Positions 34,795-46,610 of a DNA stretch of 64,000 nucleotides are shown piece by piece. The notes under the pieces are model-generated. The model saw only the letters and a program-made list of their open reading frames with translations. It searched no databases and was not told the DNA's origin. The first letter of the stretch is position 1; every line of letters starts with the position of its first letter. Both the position numbers and the translations under genes were made by a program. The DNA is from Dermatemys mawii. Lineage: Eukaryota > Chordata > Testudines > Dermatemydidae. Location of the stretch: positions 21,864,124 to 21,928,123 of the forward strand of contig ML677348.1 of the NCBI GenBank assembly GCA_007922305.1. The letters run 5' to 3'.

Positions 34795-36256
34795 AGAATC
34801 ATAGAATCCCAGCCAGGGCTTTATCAAGCCTGACCTTAAAAACCTCTAAGGAAGGAGATTCTACCACCTCCCTAGGTAACCCATTCCAGTGCTTCAACAC
34901 CCTCCTAGTGAAAAATATCCAACCTAAACTTTCCCCACTGCAACTTGAGACCATTACTCCTTGTTCTGCCATCTGGTACTACTGAGAACAGTCTAGATCC
35001 ATCCTCTTTAGAGCCCCCTTTCAGGTAGTTGAAAGCAGCTATCAAATCTCCCCTCAGTCTTCTCTTCTGTAGACTAAACAATCCCACTTCTCTCAGCCTC
35101 TCCTCATAAGTCATGTGCTCCAGGCCCCTAATCATTTTTGTTGCCCTTCTCTGGGCTCTTTCCAATTTTTCCACATCCTTCTTGTAGCGTGGGCTCCAAA
35201 AATGGACACAGTCCTCCAGATGAGGCCTTACCAATGTTGAATAGAGGGGAACAATCATGTCCCTCGATCTGCTGGCAATGCCCCTACTTATACAGCCCAA
35301 AATGCCGTTAGCCTTCTTGGCAATAAGGGCACACTGTTGACTCATATCCAGCTTCTCGTCCACTGTGACCCCTAGGTCCTTTTCTGCAGAACTGCTGCCT
35401 AGCCATTCGGTCCCTAGTCTATAGCAGTGCATGGGATTCTTCTGCCCTAAGTGCAGGACTCTGCACTTGAACCTCATCAAATTTCTTTTGGCCCAAACCT
35501 CTAATTTGTCTAGGTCCCTCTGTATCCTATCCCTACCCTCCAGCGTATCTACCACTCCTCCCAGTTTAGTGTCATCTGCAAACCTGCTGAGGGTGCAGTC
35601 CACGCCATGCTCCAGATCATGAAGATATTGAATAAAACTGGCCCCAGAACCGACCCTTGGGGCACTCCAATTGATATTGGCTGCCAACTAGACATGGAGC
35701 CATTGATCATGACTCGTTGAGCCAGACGATCCAGCCAGCTCTCTCTCCATTCATCCAGCCCATACTACTTTAACTTGCTGGCAAGAATACTGTGGGAGAC
35801 CGTATCAAAAGCTTTGCTAAAGTCAAGGAATAGTACATCCACTGCTTTCCCCTCATCCACAGAGCCAGTTATCTCATCGTAGAAGGCTATTAGGTTAGTC
35901 AGGCATCATTTGTCCTTGGTAAATCCATGCTGACTGTTCCTAATCACTTTCCACTCCTCTAAGTGCTTCAGAACTGATTCCTTGAGGACCTGCTCCATGA
36001 TTTTTCCAGGGACTGAGGTGAGGCTGGCTGGCCTGTAGTTCCCTGGATCCTCCTCCTTCCCTTTTTTAAAGATGGGTACTACATTAGCCTTCTTCCAGTC
36101 ATCCTGGACCTCCCCCAATCGCCAAGAGTTTTCAAAGATAATGGCCAATGGCTCTGCAATCACATCCACCAACTCCTTTAGCACCCTCGGATGCAGCGCA
36201 TTCGGCCGCATGGATCTGTGCTCATCCAGCTTTTCTAAATAGTCCTGAACCACTTA
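34795..36256 (-). mobile_element. CR1 LINE, 5'-truncated, with RT and 3' end
   Basis: The - strand encodes the second half of CR1 ORF2. Segments in order are [47 protein letters not shown], then the catalytic FADDTKLGG and the C-terminal [19 protein letters not shown] with [14 protein letters not shown]. The last 260 codons are open without a stop, from 35,687 to 34,905. A frame break and stops lie between 35,905 and 35,690. The element ends with CR1's ATTCTATGATTCT (complement at 34,795-34,807). CR1 has no target duplication and is usually 5'-truncated, as here. Confidence 0.93.
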
Positions 36257-37706
36257 GGTTCTCTCTCATCAAAGACATGAGATTTGAATCCCTAGTGTCC
36301 TTTCCCATTTCAGAGTAATTTCCCCATGGCTATGAGGGGTCTTTGGTGAAGCGGGGGTGGGGGGGGAGAGTGTGTGCAAACCTCTATTTTTGGCCTCCGC
36401 CAGTAGTTTTTGGCATTCACACTGCAGCAGATTTGTCATCAAATTAAAATTGATGGGTTCAGCGTGGCACATATTTGATGTTATGGCTGAGAAGTTATAC
36501 AATATTCTGTAGACAAACACTATCAATGCATAACTGATATTTTAGGAATCAGCACACAAGGAGCAACAATGTTGCCAGAGGACAGGTCTCAGAGTTTTTT
36601 AGATTTATTGCAAAGGGGTACCAAAAAAAAGGCAATCCTGTGGGGGAGGAAAACTGCCAAAAGACACTATTTTTAAATTCTCATTCTCAGTGTATCAGTT
36701 CACTTCACCAAAACACCCTGAAAAAGTCAGACAGTGCTCAAAGTTCATATTTTATCTTTTGGGTCTTGTCACTTCAAAGATCTTTTTACAAAATAAAGGT
36801 TTTAAAGCTTCTGTTAAAACCGAACTCCGTAATACAAAGCTAACTAAGGTGCTGTCACCATAAGGGATCTACTATACAAAACTGCTGCTGTTACCTAGGA
36901 AATTTAAGTTCCTGGAACAAGTCTTCCAACTGCAAAATACTGAGCAGAGGAGTAGTATGGTTAAAATTACAAATAAGCCCCATCCCCCATTCGCTCAGGT
37001 CCTTCTTCTCAGTCCGAGTCCAGAAGGTCATTACAAGCAACTGTTCCCCCATCTCTAAAGGCCTCTCCTGCAGAGTCAGACAAAACTCAAGACTCCAAAT
37101 TATTATTAATGGTGGAAGAGCGTGAAATGCCATGGGCTGAAGTGTCAAGATTACGCATATTACAACCTGATCTCCTGCCTCTCCTTTACACCTAACCTAA
37201 CCCCATTTCCCAGCTTTCACAATGCCTAGTGGAAATTAGCATCCAGATGGCACAAGGAACTCAGAGAGAATTAACTTACTCACTAATATGCTGTACTATC
37301 AAAGGTGCCTGTCAAATTATCGCCTAAGCATTCTTTGGATTACGCAGTGCTACTGGATGCTCAAATAGTCATGGCAACTAAGCCACCCACTTTCATCTGT
37401 GGGTGGCCTAAAGATTGCACTGGGCAGAAGATTGCTATTGCACTCGCTGCTGGCCAACTGATCCATGCCTCTGGTGACCTTCAGGCTGATTAGTGAAACA
37501 TCTCACGGAATGAAACCATGTGCCCTGAAAAAGCTGCAACTGGGAGAAAATGCTTCCATTTTCTGTCTGCCTACCACCACCGATCATCATGAGTGTATCA
37601 CTTCATTCTCTGCTGTCTGCACTTGCATCCCTTTGATTACACAGTCCAACTCAAGATCTCTGTTCTGATATTCAAAACCCTCCCTGGCTTTGCCTTTGGC
37701 TGACTA

Positions 37707-37982
37707 AGGGTACGTCTACACAGCAAAAGTCTCAGAGCCTGAGGCAACTGACTCAAGCTCATGAGTCTCATGCTGCAGAGCTAAAAAAACAGTGTAGATA
37801 TTTGGGCTTGGGTAGAAACCTGGGCTCTAATGGAGGGGGAGGGCCTGGGAGGCCAGCCTGAGCCTAAACTTCTACTCTGATATTTCTAGCCCTACAGTAT
37901 GCGCCTGAGTCAATTGGCCTGGACTCAGAGACTTGCTGCCATGGAGGAGTTTTTTTGTTTTTCTGCTGTGTAGCTTACCCAA
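37707..37982. mobile_element. MITE
   Basis: GGGTACGTCTACACAGCAA at left and CTGCTGTGTAGCTTACCC at right are inverted repeats. Inner text includes GGGCTTGGGTAGAAACC and CAGCCTGAGCC. The same family as the element at 51,632. Confidence 0.75.
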
Positions 37983-38759
37983 AAATATCACCTCTCCCTC
38001 TGTGATCAGTACCTCCCAAAACAGTTACGTTCCACTGGAACAATTACACTGGTACATTAGACTGAATATCTTAGTATTAACCCATAAATAAGCATAATAA
38101 ATATACCAGTCTGCATCTAGAATCCCCATATCACCACAAGCAATTTTTACGTTGTCCCACCACAACCCTTTGCCCCAGTCTGAAGCAAAATTGTAAGTGA
38201 TCAGGGATTCAAGACAACTTCCATAAATATTCTCCTTTCATGAAGAGAATGCCTTGAAAACATTGAAGCTGAAATTAACAACAAAAGCAAGAGACTCCTT
38301 GGACAGATACAAAACCATTATAAATGACATCAATTCATTAACTAGCTGTGTTCCACTGAATACTCAGCACTCGTTACAAAACTACTTGGCAACAAACAAT
38401 AAGTAGATAACATTTCTGAATCATACCGCTGAGTCTGAACAAGTAGTCAACTACATCATCATTCAACCAAAGACAACCTTCATCTCCACACTCCTAACTG
38501 ATGTTAAAACTCTATTTTTAGAATCTTGTTATTATTAGGGATTCATGTATTTTTGGGGAAGGGGATGCTAGATTATTTTCTGCCTATGTGCATATGGAGA
38601 TAAAGCAAAAGTGTTCAGATGATCTTAGATGTATGAATTGTGCATCTTCAATTCATTTCTCAATGTCAGGCCCAGGATTTAGTCCCTGAGCCTTTGCTTG
38701 ATGGCTCTGTCCACTTTTAAATCTACAGAGACAGAAATGAGTGGTGTCTTTTTGAGAGA

Positions 38760-38912
38760 GACTTCTTTTTGAGCGTAAGTGCACCTGTAATTGCTGAAGT
38801 TGACGTATTCAGGGTCGACTCACCTTGGCGTCTTCACTGAAACGCGATAAATCAATCCCTGAAAGATTGATCTCTACCCGACGATCCGGCGGGTAGTGTA
38901 GACCTATCAGTT
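38760..38912. mobile_element. Deleted Harbinger-type MITE
   Basis: GAAGTTGACGTATTCAGGG is followed by ACGCGATAAATCAATCCC and CCGGCGGGTAGTG. Several intact CpG sites suggest a fairly young copy. Most of the usual interior is absent. Confidence 0.55.
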
Positions 38913-39362
38913 TCATATTGGTTTTTTTGCTGTGACAGTTTTTCCTCAGTGCCCTATATTACACCCATTCTCTGCCCTAGTTCTTTGCTTTTCCCATCCT
39001 TCTTTACCTCTCTACCCTTGTCCTTGGCTTTGGATCTTGCTTCCTAATATAAAAGCAACTTTCTGGAAGTGAAGAATGATAATTAAATCTTCTCTAAACC
39101 CATTGAAGCTAGTAGGAGTTATATGCATGTATCAGGGAAAGACTGCTACAAGTGCCTCTGGTCAGAACATAATTAAAAGGGCAATTTCTCCAAGAAACCT
39201 GTTGCCCATCTCTTACAGATTATTATAAAACACTCAAGCATATTCAATATTATGTGCAAGGGTTAATTAATGCAATATGAAGGAAAACAAGCACAGAAAA
39301 AAGTCAGGAAATCCCCAAATTTAAGATATTTAAAAACACGTTAACTTGGCTATATTGCACAT

Positions 39363-40022
39363 TGTGACAAACCTCCAAGTTTGTACTTGTGGGTCCTGCG
39401 CTTCCTGGCAGATTTAGGGGCCTCAGAAACTCATCTAAGCCCCAGAGTGACCTCCCTTTCTCAGTATAATTGGCAAGAGTCACCACCTAGTGAGTTACCT
39501 TCATCACAGGCCAGTATGGAAGATGGAAAAGGGGGGAGCCTGGGCCCGCCCTCTACTCCGGACTCCAGCCCAGGGACCCTAATAGTATCAGCTAAGATGG
39601 CTGACCTTTTAGGCACAAAACACAATACAATTCCCTGGGCTACTGCCCCACAGCAGTCCCCGCTTCTTCAAACTCCACTTCACCCTTACCTCAGGGCCTC
39701 CTTCCTTCTGTATGACATGTTGTCCACCACTCAGTCTCACCAACAGCACAACTTCCTTCCACAGCTCCTGACGCCCACAGCCCACCTGACTAACTGGGAA
39801 GTTTTTAACTGGTTTCAGCCAGTCCCTGATTGGCTTCAGGTGTCCCAATCAGGCTAGCTGTTTCTACTCCTTTCTAGAAGGTTCTTAATTGGCCCCAGGT
39901 GTCTTGATTGGCCTGGAGTAGCCTTTGTTTGGCTATCCAGGGAACAGGGACTTGCACATCCTGAGACTAATATACCTGCCCTCCAGCACTCTCCTATATC
40001 CTTCTGGTCTGACTCTGTCACA
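39363..40022. mobile_element. Solo LTR, 660 bp
   Basis: It begins TGTGACAAACC and ends CTCTGTCACA, so the ends are inverted TGTGACA and TGTCACA. A perfect 4-bp duplication ACAT flanks it (39,359-39,362 and 40,023-40,026). No internal retroviral frame. A 158-codon open frame inside is not gene-like. Confidence 0.85.
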
Positions 40023-42389
40023 ACATTCTCTATATTTGAAAACTCTTCCAAAATAAAATACAACATATTTGTGCAACCTCATCAAGTTAAAGCCTCTAAA
40101 CACAATATTACCTCAAACTTGTGGCACGTTAAATTGAGAAAATTAAGAGCAATCAAAAAGTATGGAAGGAAGAATGCTACCACCAGTGAATGCTACCCCT
40201 GTCAGCAAAATTTTAAAAAGAGCAATAGAAACAAACATGAACTTAATTAAAAAGCCAAACTGCAAAACTTTTAATCTAGAGCAATATAGAGATTTGAAAA
40301 ATCAATCCCACTGACAGAAAAATAAACAGTAATGAGAAGAATGTGATTTCAGAGCATCTTTTGAACTTCCCACTGCTCAGGCTAGAAGGAAGATTATATA
40401 GGCTGCATAAGTAAGGAAGTCTGATGTCCCAGCACAGTATTTTCCAGTCTTTTGTCTGAAAAGACTCAAAATAAACTGAATCACCAGCTACTGCTCATTG
40501 TTTTCTGTTCTTCAGCAATATCTATTATTTTAGCATTACCCCATTACATTTATTACATGCACTGAGAGCTATGGGACCAGACACTACTGTACCAGTAATA
40601 ATCAAATATTCTGCAATAAAAAAAGCCCACTTAGTAAACCATTCACACATAAAGTCTTTCAATTTTTTGGTTTGAAAACTGTCTCCAAAATTTCAAAGAC
40701 TGAAGTTTACAGCATAAACAGCTCTTACTGCTACTGCATTTTTTAAGGTACGAGAAGCCTCAAAGCAGTTTTTTAAATGGAGAGTGAAATGTTAGTGTGG
40801 CATTATGGTGAGAACATACTTGGAAAGCTGCAAAGTGCATCAACACCTAACCTCTGAAAAATGCTTTCAGAAGTTATGAGGAATTCAAAAACACTTCAGA
40901 ACAAGTGGACTAAGCTTAAGTGTTAGAAATAATTATAAATAGTCCTCACTATTAGCCATTTATAAAAAAATACAGTTCAAATTAGACACTGTAGTCCTAT
41001 TCTTTAGTGACTATTTTATTGTTTACGCACCAGACAAATTCTGTTCTTTGTAAATAAGTCTGGAACAACTCCAACAACTTCTATGGAGTTACTCTCTAGT
41101 TAGATCAGGGTAAAGGAGGATAGATTTGGCTATCATCACAGTTTAATTTGTATGTGTTCATATAATTTTGAAATAAAAATATAAAAATGTATTAGAATTC
41201 ACAAGAGACCTCCTCTGTATTTCCAGGACCTCAGAATAAATATATTCGGATTCAACATATACCAATGTACTCTTCAAAAGTGTCAGAGGATGCTATTTAC
41301 AATCACACCGAAAATACTGGCATTTATTTGCTGTATGATTAACTAAGTTTTTGACTGTTTTGCTAAGTGAATTTTAAACATTAACACCCAGTGAGGTAAG
41401 CATCAATAGATTAATTCTAACACAGCTGAAAAAAGAATTGGCAAAACCTTTTAGTCAATTCTGAAAATAACCACAGCATTTAGAAACCTAGAGGAAAAAT
41501 TACATACCAAGAAAGTCTTAAAAGCTATTTTAGAAACTCAAGCAGTGAACACTTAGGCAGAGTTTAATTAACAGCCAACCTCTTTACAATAAGTAAGAGG
41601 AGAAAATACCTATTCAACCTGTTGGCATGCATGTGTGCGCGTGTACGCCGAAAGCAGAGCTGCTATGGCAACAATGAAGCCACAGTGGGTAATAGGAACA
41701 GATACTATATTTTTGGAAAAAATGTTTTACACTATAGATTAATGTCTACGGGCACCGAGAAAATTGGCACATTGGAATGAAAATAGGCAGAAGGGCAGGA
41801 AACAAATAACTGATAAGCTGCTAATGGAATTGTTTCCATTTGGAAAATGCTTACTAGAGAAATACTTAAAGGAAACACAGTTAGAAACTTAGCATGATAA
41901 TTTTGTGTGTGGGGTTGGTGGCATATTGAAAGAACATTTCTAAGTTATCACTACACTGGATAGCGTGCGAACAAAGAGGAAGGCAGCCAAGCACAGATCG
42001 TACTATTGCTACCAATATTTGGGTGTAAAGGAATCAGCAAACAAAGAGGGCAAACATCCATCAAAAAAGTAAAAAGGAAGAGGCAACTATCTATGACATT
42101 CTTCTGAACGGACACTGCAGAACATACTGAGAGAAAAAGGGTTTAACAACTGTAAAATCTTGGTAGTCTTCAAATAAACTTGCAGGTGCAGCTCACGTGA
42201 ACAGGAAAACGTGGGGCTGAGTTAGAAAAGAATATAAATGTAGGTAGATAGTATGATTATTAAGAGTTCTACAGTTAAAATCAATAGAGCTCACTGAGAT
42301 TAGAGTAATTAATTAATACAGATTCACCACACTGTGAGCAGAATATAAGTTCTTTCACAGGAATAAAACAAAAGTGACAGATATTATTT

Positions 42390-42510
42390 AGATCGGTGTG
42401 GGTAGAGCCCAGATTGTGCTATGTGCTTTTCAGATACAGAAAATGACAAAGTCCCTGCTCCCAGTAAGAACAGCCTGAAAAGATGAGGACAAAAGGTGTG
42501 ACTAAGGGAT
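42390..42510. repeat. Degraded ancient interspersed repeat
   Basis: GTAGAGCCCAGATTGTGCTA and AAAGTCCCTGCTCCCAGTA resemble the repeat at 32,345. Confidence 0.4.
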
Positions 42511-43424
42511 ACAACATATAAGCAAAGCAATCAAAATGATGATAGGTCACATATTACTGGTATATTTTTATCTTTTTTTTTTTTTTAATTGAGAACACAA
42601 GATTCCATTCCCGCCACACAACTCAGCTGTCATCTTCCTCCCACATCAATTCTAAGCTTGTGTCCCTGCACCCTCTCCCTCCAAACAGATGAAGAGTTTA
42701 CTCATACAATAAACAAATGAACCAGAGAAATGGATGAATTAATCAGCTTGTTTCTTCTATGTGTTGCAGAATAAGTGAGCCTTCAGGTGCCCGGGTAAGA
42801 GAATCATGGCTTTGTGGTCCTGTTCAAAGAGGTCATTCCATCATTTAACTGGTTAAATTTTTTAAATAACTGTTTATTTACTCACATATCTCCACATTTT
42901 ATATGTATTAGGTGAGCAAAACTGACGTGTGTATTCACTGTATTATAATAAGGAATATATGGATTTAATAATTCTATGTTGTAATTTGTGCCACTATTTG
43001 TGTTGTGTAAATAACATGGAGTGCTGGAAGAAGCTCAGGAAACTAGCCAGAGCTGCTTCCGTTCCTACTACTGGTCTCTCCAGGGATTGCTATTGTGTTC
43101 AGCAGGCTACTTAGAGTTCCGGGGGGGAAAGGGAGAGAACCAGGGAGTTAGTCTGAACAGTAGCTCTGCACTTCAAGATGCTTTGTTGAGGTTATCCATA
43201 AAGACAGAAATCCCGGGGAACTGGAGAAAGAGGCAAAATCCTATGGGTGTAACTCATTTTTCACTTTCCCTGTCAGAACTAGCAGGGCATAAAAGGCAGT
43301 CTGTCCCTTGCAGAGGGCTGCTGGCACTCGCCAGAAGGTGCAGTTGGGATCTGCCAGAATGGGAAAGAGAAACAGAAAAGAGATCCAACGGCTGGGATCT
43401 GTTGGGAGATATAGGGAGTGAGGT

Positions 43425-43985
43425 TGTGGAAAAGACAGTTACCTAACTTGTAACAGTTGTTCTGCTTGAGGCGAAAGTCCCTTTCTTTCTTAGTCCTGGG
43501 CTTAAACGCCTTGCAGCATTCAGTCTAGTGCAATTCCCCCAAACAACGAAGGCAGGAGTTGTGGGGATTGCTGATTGGCATGGGCTTGTGCCATGTGGCG
43601 CAAGCTTTAAACATCTGGGCTTGCGGCATGGCCCGCAGTCCGAGGCTGGTGCTGGAAGTCTCCTCCAGATACCTCTGAACAAAGCAAATACTTAACTACT
43701 GCTAACTAACTGATAACTACTCTAACACTATGCTAAGGGATCACTCGATAAGCAAGAGTTGTTCTAATGTCATCACTTACGGTAAGAAGGAACTGAAGAG
43801 GAGGTCGGACTGGAAGGGTAATATATGCAACGCCACAAGGGCACCACACCAGGGGGCTCCCCTGCCAGCCCAAAGGGAGCAGCTGAGGGAAAAAGTTTCC
43901 GACGTTCGTGCATGCGACGCAAACACCTAATTTGGAACAGACGTGAACAATCACTCAAAGAAGAATGTCATTTCATCAAGGGAAA
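43425..43985. mobile_element. Non-coding interspersed element
   Basis: The left part is CAGTTACCTAACTTGTAAC with AGTTGTTCTGCTTGAGG. The right part has AGACGTGAACAATCACTC with AAAGAAGAATG. This is a familiar turtle repeat layout, probably a non-autonomous DNA element. Limits are approximate. Confidence 0.45.
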
Positions 43986-44540
43986 GAAGGGACAGGGCTA
44001 CTCCCCCATAGCTCATTTTTGAGTATGTATTTTTGTGGTTCTTTTCATGTTTGATTTTCATCCTAAACAGTCACACACACAAGAGGAGGGGGGGGAAAAA
44101 AAAAAAAAAAAGCCAAAACTTGCCCCCCCCAGTGGAATTTTAAAAGTCTGAATGTTGGCAAAAATGACAATATTTAATATTAAATGTATTTATGACCTGA
44201 ATTTATGATACTTGACGTTTTTCTACCTATTCACACAGATACAGAGTCTGATTTCTAGCATTAAAACACAGAAGCCAAACATAGAAGAGATGTATTATTT
44301 TAGTGATCTCTTTGCCAAGGGAGGATTTAGTCTCCACAATATTTCATATCTATTTAGTTCTGAACAAATGTATCTTAAAAGCATGTGCCAACTTACCTCT
44401 GTTTACTATATACACACTATAAACATTTAATAAGTATATGTACTATAAGTATAAAAGGCATATTACTAATATATCAATATATTTTGTAGTGCTCATTACT
44501 GAAATATATGTTACAAAGGCCATTATAAACACATACGTAC

Positions 44541-44684
44541 CACAGGCTGTTTGGTTATGTCCACCAAGTCCTTAATGTTGTAATACTGGTGTTTTTCAAA
44601 AGCAGAAAAAAGCATGTCCAACACCTGCTGTTTATCAGCCCGAGCTCGTTTTCCATCTTCTTTTTTCTTTTTTTCATACTCAAT
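44541..44684 (-). CDS. GTF2F2: GTF2F2 penultimate coding exon
   Basis: On the - strand the exon has 48 codons: IEYEKKKKEDGKRARADK, then QVLDMLFSAFEKHQYYNIKD and LVDITKQPV. The lysine-rich linker leads into the winged-helix DNA-binding domain of RAP30. The acceptor is CATAG (complement at 44,685-44,689) and the donor is GTACGT. It is phase 0 at both ends and joins cleanly to its neighbours. Sequence is almost unchanged from the human protein as I know it, so the gene is very likely functional. Confidence 0.97.
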
Positions 44685-44884
44685 CTATGAATAAAAAATA
44701 TATTTTTAAAAAGATGGACATGCAACACATTCTCTGGGTATTTCTCTGCACAGTATTTATTTTATTAAAAAAAAATTCTATTCAATAGAACATTTTGCAG
44801 CTACATCCTGCTTTTCCTTTCCAAAAAATCAACATGTGAATGATGAATCAATCCTTAGTATCTCTACAACATAGATAAACAACA

Positions 44885-44990
44885 ACTCCACTTCACAAAT
44901 AAAGGAAGAGATGCAGAGAGATTAAGTGTCTTGTCCAAAGTTAGAGAGAGTTCACATTCCAGTGTCAGAACAGGGACATGAATTCAGAAG
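44885..44990 (-). repeat. MIR-like SINE fragment
   Basis: CACTTCACAAATAAAGGAAG, GATGCAGAGAGATTAAGTG and TCTTGTCCAAAGTTAGAGAG follow the reverse complement of the MIR 3' half. Confidence 0.6.
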
Positions 44991-46459
44991 TTCTCAGTGT
45001 ACACCTCTTGACACAGTCAACTTATTTTCATTCTCTGATGCATTTTGGTGATTTATTACACTATAATTATTCTGAAAGCCTATGTTCTTTAAATTTGAGA
45101 AATCTTCAAAATGCTGTAGCAGCAAGTCAGCAACATTTTCAAACTGCACCAGTCAATAAACTGGGTTATAAAATACCATCTTGACTGCCAAGACCTACAG
45201 CAGAACAGCTGGACTCCACAGAAGCTAACAAATGCAGACAAAAATCCAGGCAGTCTACTTTTTTGTTTTAAACAGTACACTGAAACATTTGTATCCAAAG
45301 CATTCCACTGAAAATCTACCAGGCTATGTGCTAGCACCTCCTGCAAATACTGAAGAGATATTATGGCTTTCCAAAATCTTATAATCCTCTTAAACTACAC
45401 TGTGAATTCATTCAGCCTAGTACTACTAATATAATTCTAATAATACTAAATAATAGATTTTTGTGTTAGAAGAAAGCAAGCATGAAAAAATTACATGGTC
45501 CAGCTACAAACTCATCCGCATAAAATTACAGGGATCTTCAAATTACGTAATGACAGAACCAAGTGTGAATCCTTTAATTATAAAACATACAGAATTAGAG
45601 ACCCATTCGTTTGATGGAAACTTGTTACATAGATAAAGAACACACAGTTACAAAAGTTTTGTTGCAACAAGTTTTCTCCTTTAACCCAAGGCTTGGGTAT
45701 CATGAGCAGAATATCTGGGGTTAGTGTTTCTCCCCAACTCTGAATTTTGCAAGCTGCTTCCTCACCAATGCAATCAATCAGCTCTGTGCTGCTTACATTT
45801 CTGTGGTGATGCAGGGACCAGAATGAAACTGAACAAGATTTTCAGGTTACACTTGTACGATAGACGAAACACTATTGTACCTGAGTCCAGGCAGACAGTA
45901 CTACTGTATATTGAGGAGGGAAAACACAATTTTTAGGCCATCTATCGTGCTTAACATGAATGGTAGGAAAATCTGAGTTGATTGGCCCTTTTCTACCTGG
46001 AGTGGAGAGTGGAAGAGAAGCAGAAAAGTGCCCGCTGTTTTAGTAGTAGTATCCCAATGTGCTATACCTACTGTCTGATGACTGGGAAGTTCTCTGCATG
46101 TCACTGTGGAGGGAACTGTCCTTGAGTCTCAGTCTGCAAAGCCTTAAAATTGTGTTTAACTTCTAGCCAGGGTAGGATTAGACTCCTTAATTTCCTGGGG
46201 ATGGAGGCAGGGGAAGGTGGGTATATTGGGCACCTAACGTCTTCCCATTGGACTCTGTCTCTGAGGCTCATTTCCCAAATTACCATTGTTGTGCTTTTAG
46301 CTCGACTGACCGTTATGCATTTGTAAGGAAGAGTAGACTTTGGCATTCTACAGCTAATCTTTTTTTGGTGTTTCTGAAGTCCACTACTATTGTGATATCT
46401 AAGTGCTGTGATAACACTTAGTGCATATAACATTTTCCATCCGAGGATCTCAAATAGCT

Positions 46460-46610
46460 TTATAAACATTAATGAATAACATCCCTATGATTAATAGTAA
46501 TAATAAGTACATGAAGTAAGGAAGAATCATCCTCATTTCACATGGAGGGAAACCAACATAGAGAGATTCACTGGTCTGCCCAAAGTCAATGTCTCTTGAA
46601 GGGCATTCTC
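46460..46610 (-). repeat. MIR-like SINE fragment
   Basis: CCTCATTTCACATGGAGGG, then AAACCAACATAGAGAGATTC and CTGCCCAAAGTCA follow the same MIR order as the piece at 44,885. Confidence 0.55.

Larger units (their letters stand above)
30096..44540 (-). other. GTF2F2: GTF2F2 last intron (14.4 kb)
   Basis: On the - strand the donor is GTACGT (complement of 44,535-44,540) and the acceptor CAG ends at 30,096. It contains the repeats listed separately. Stretches 31,770-34,790, 36,260-37,700 and 40,030-43,425 show no exon. Within them, weak ancient repeats occur at 32,345 and 42,395. Confidence 0.9.

Noticed and set aside
34905..35687. 260-codon - strand open frame
   Set aside because: It is the C-terminal half of CR1 reverse transcriptase (FADDTKLGG), not a host gene.
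39381..39857. 158-codon + strand open frame
   Set aside because: Wholly inside the solo LTR at 39,363-40,022, with no retroviral or host motif.
41600..41700. GTGTGCGCGTGTACG patch with a CTATGGCAAC motif
   Set aside because: Considered as a regulatory element resembling an RFX site. A single partial motif is too weak.
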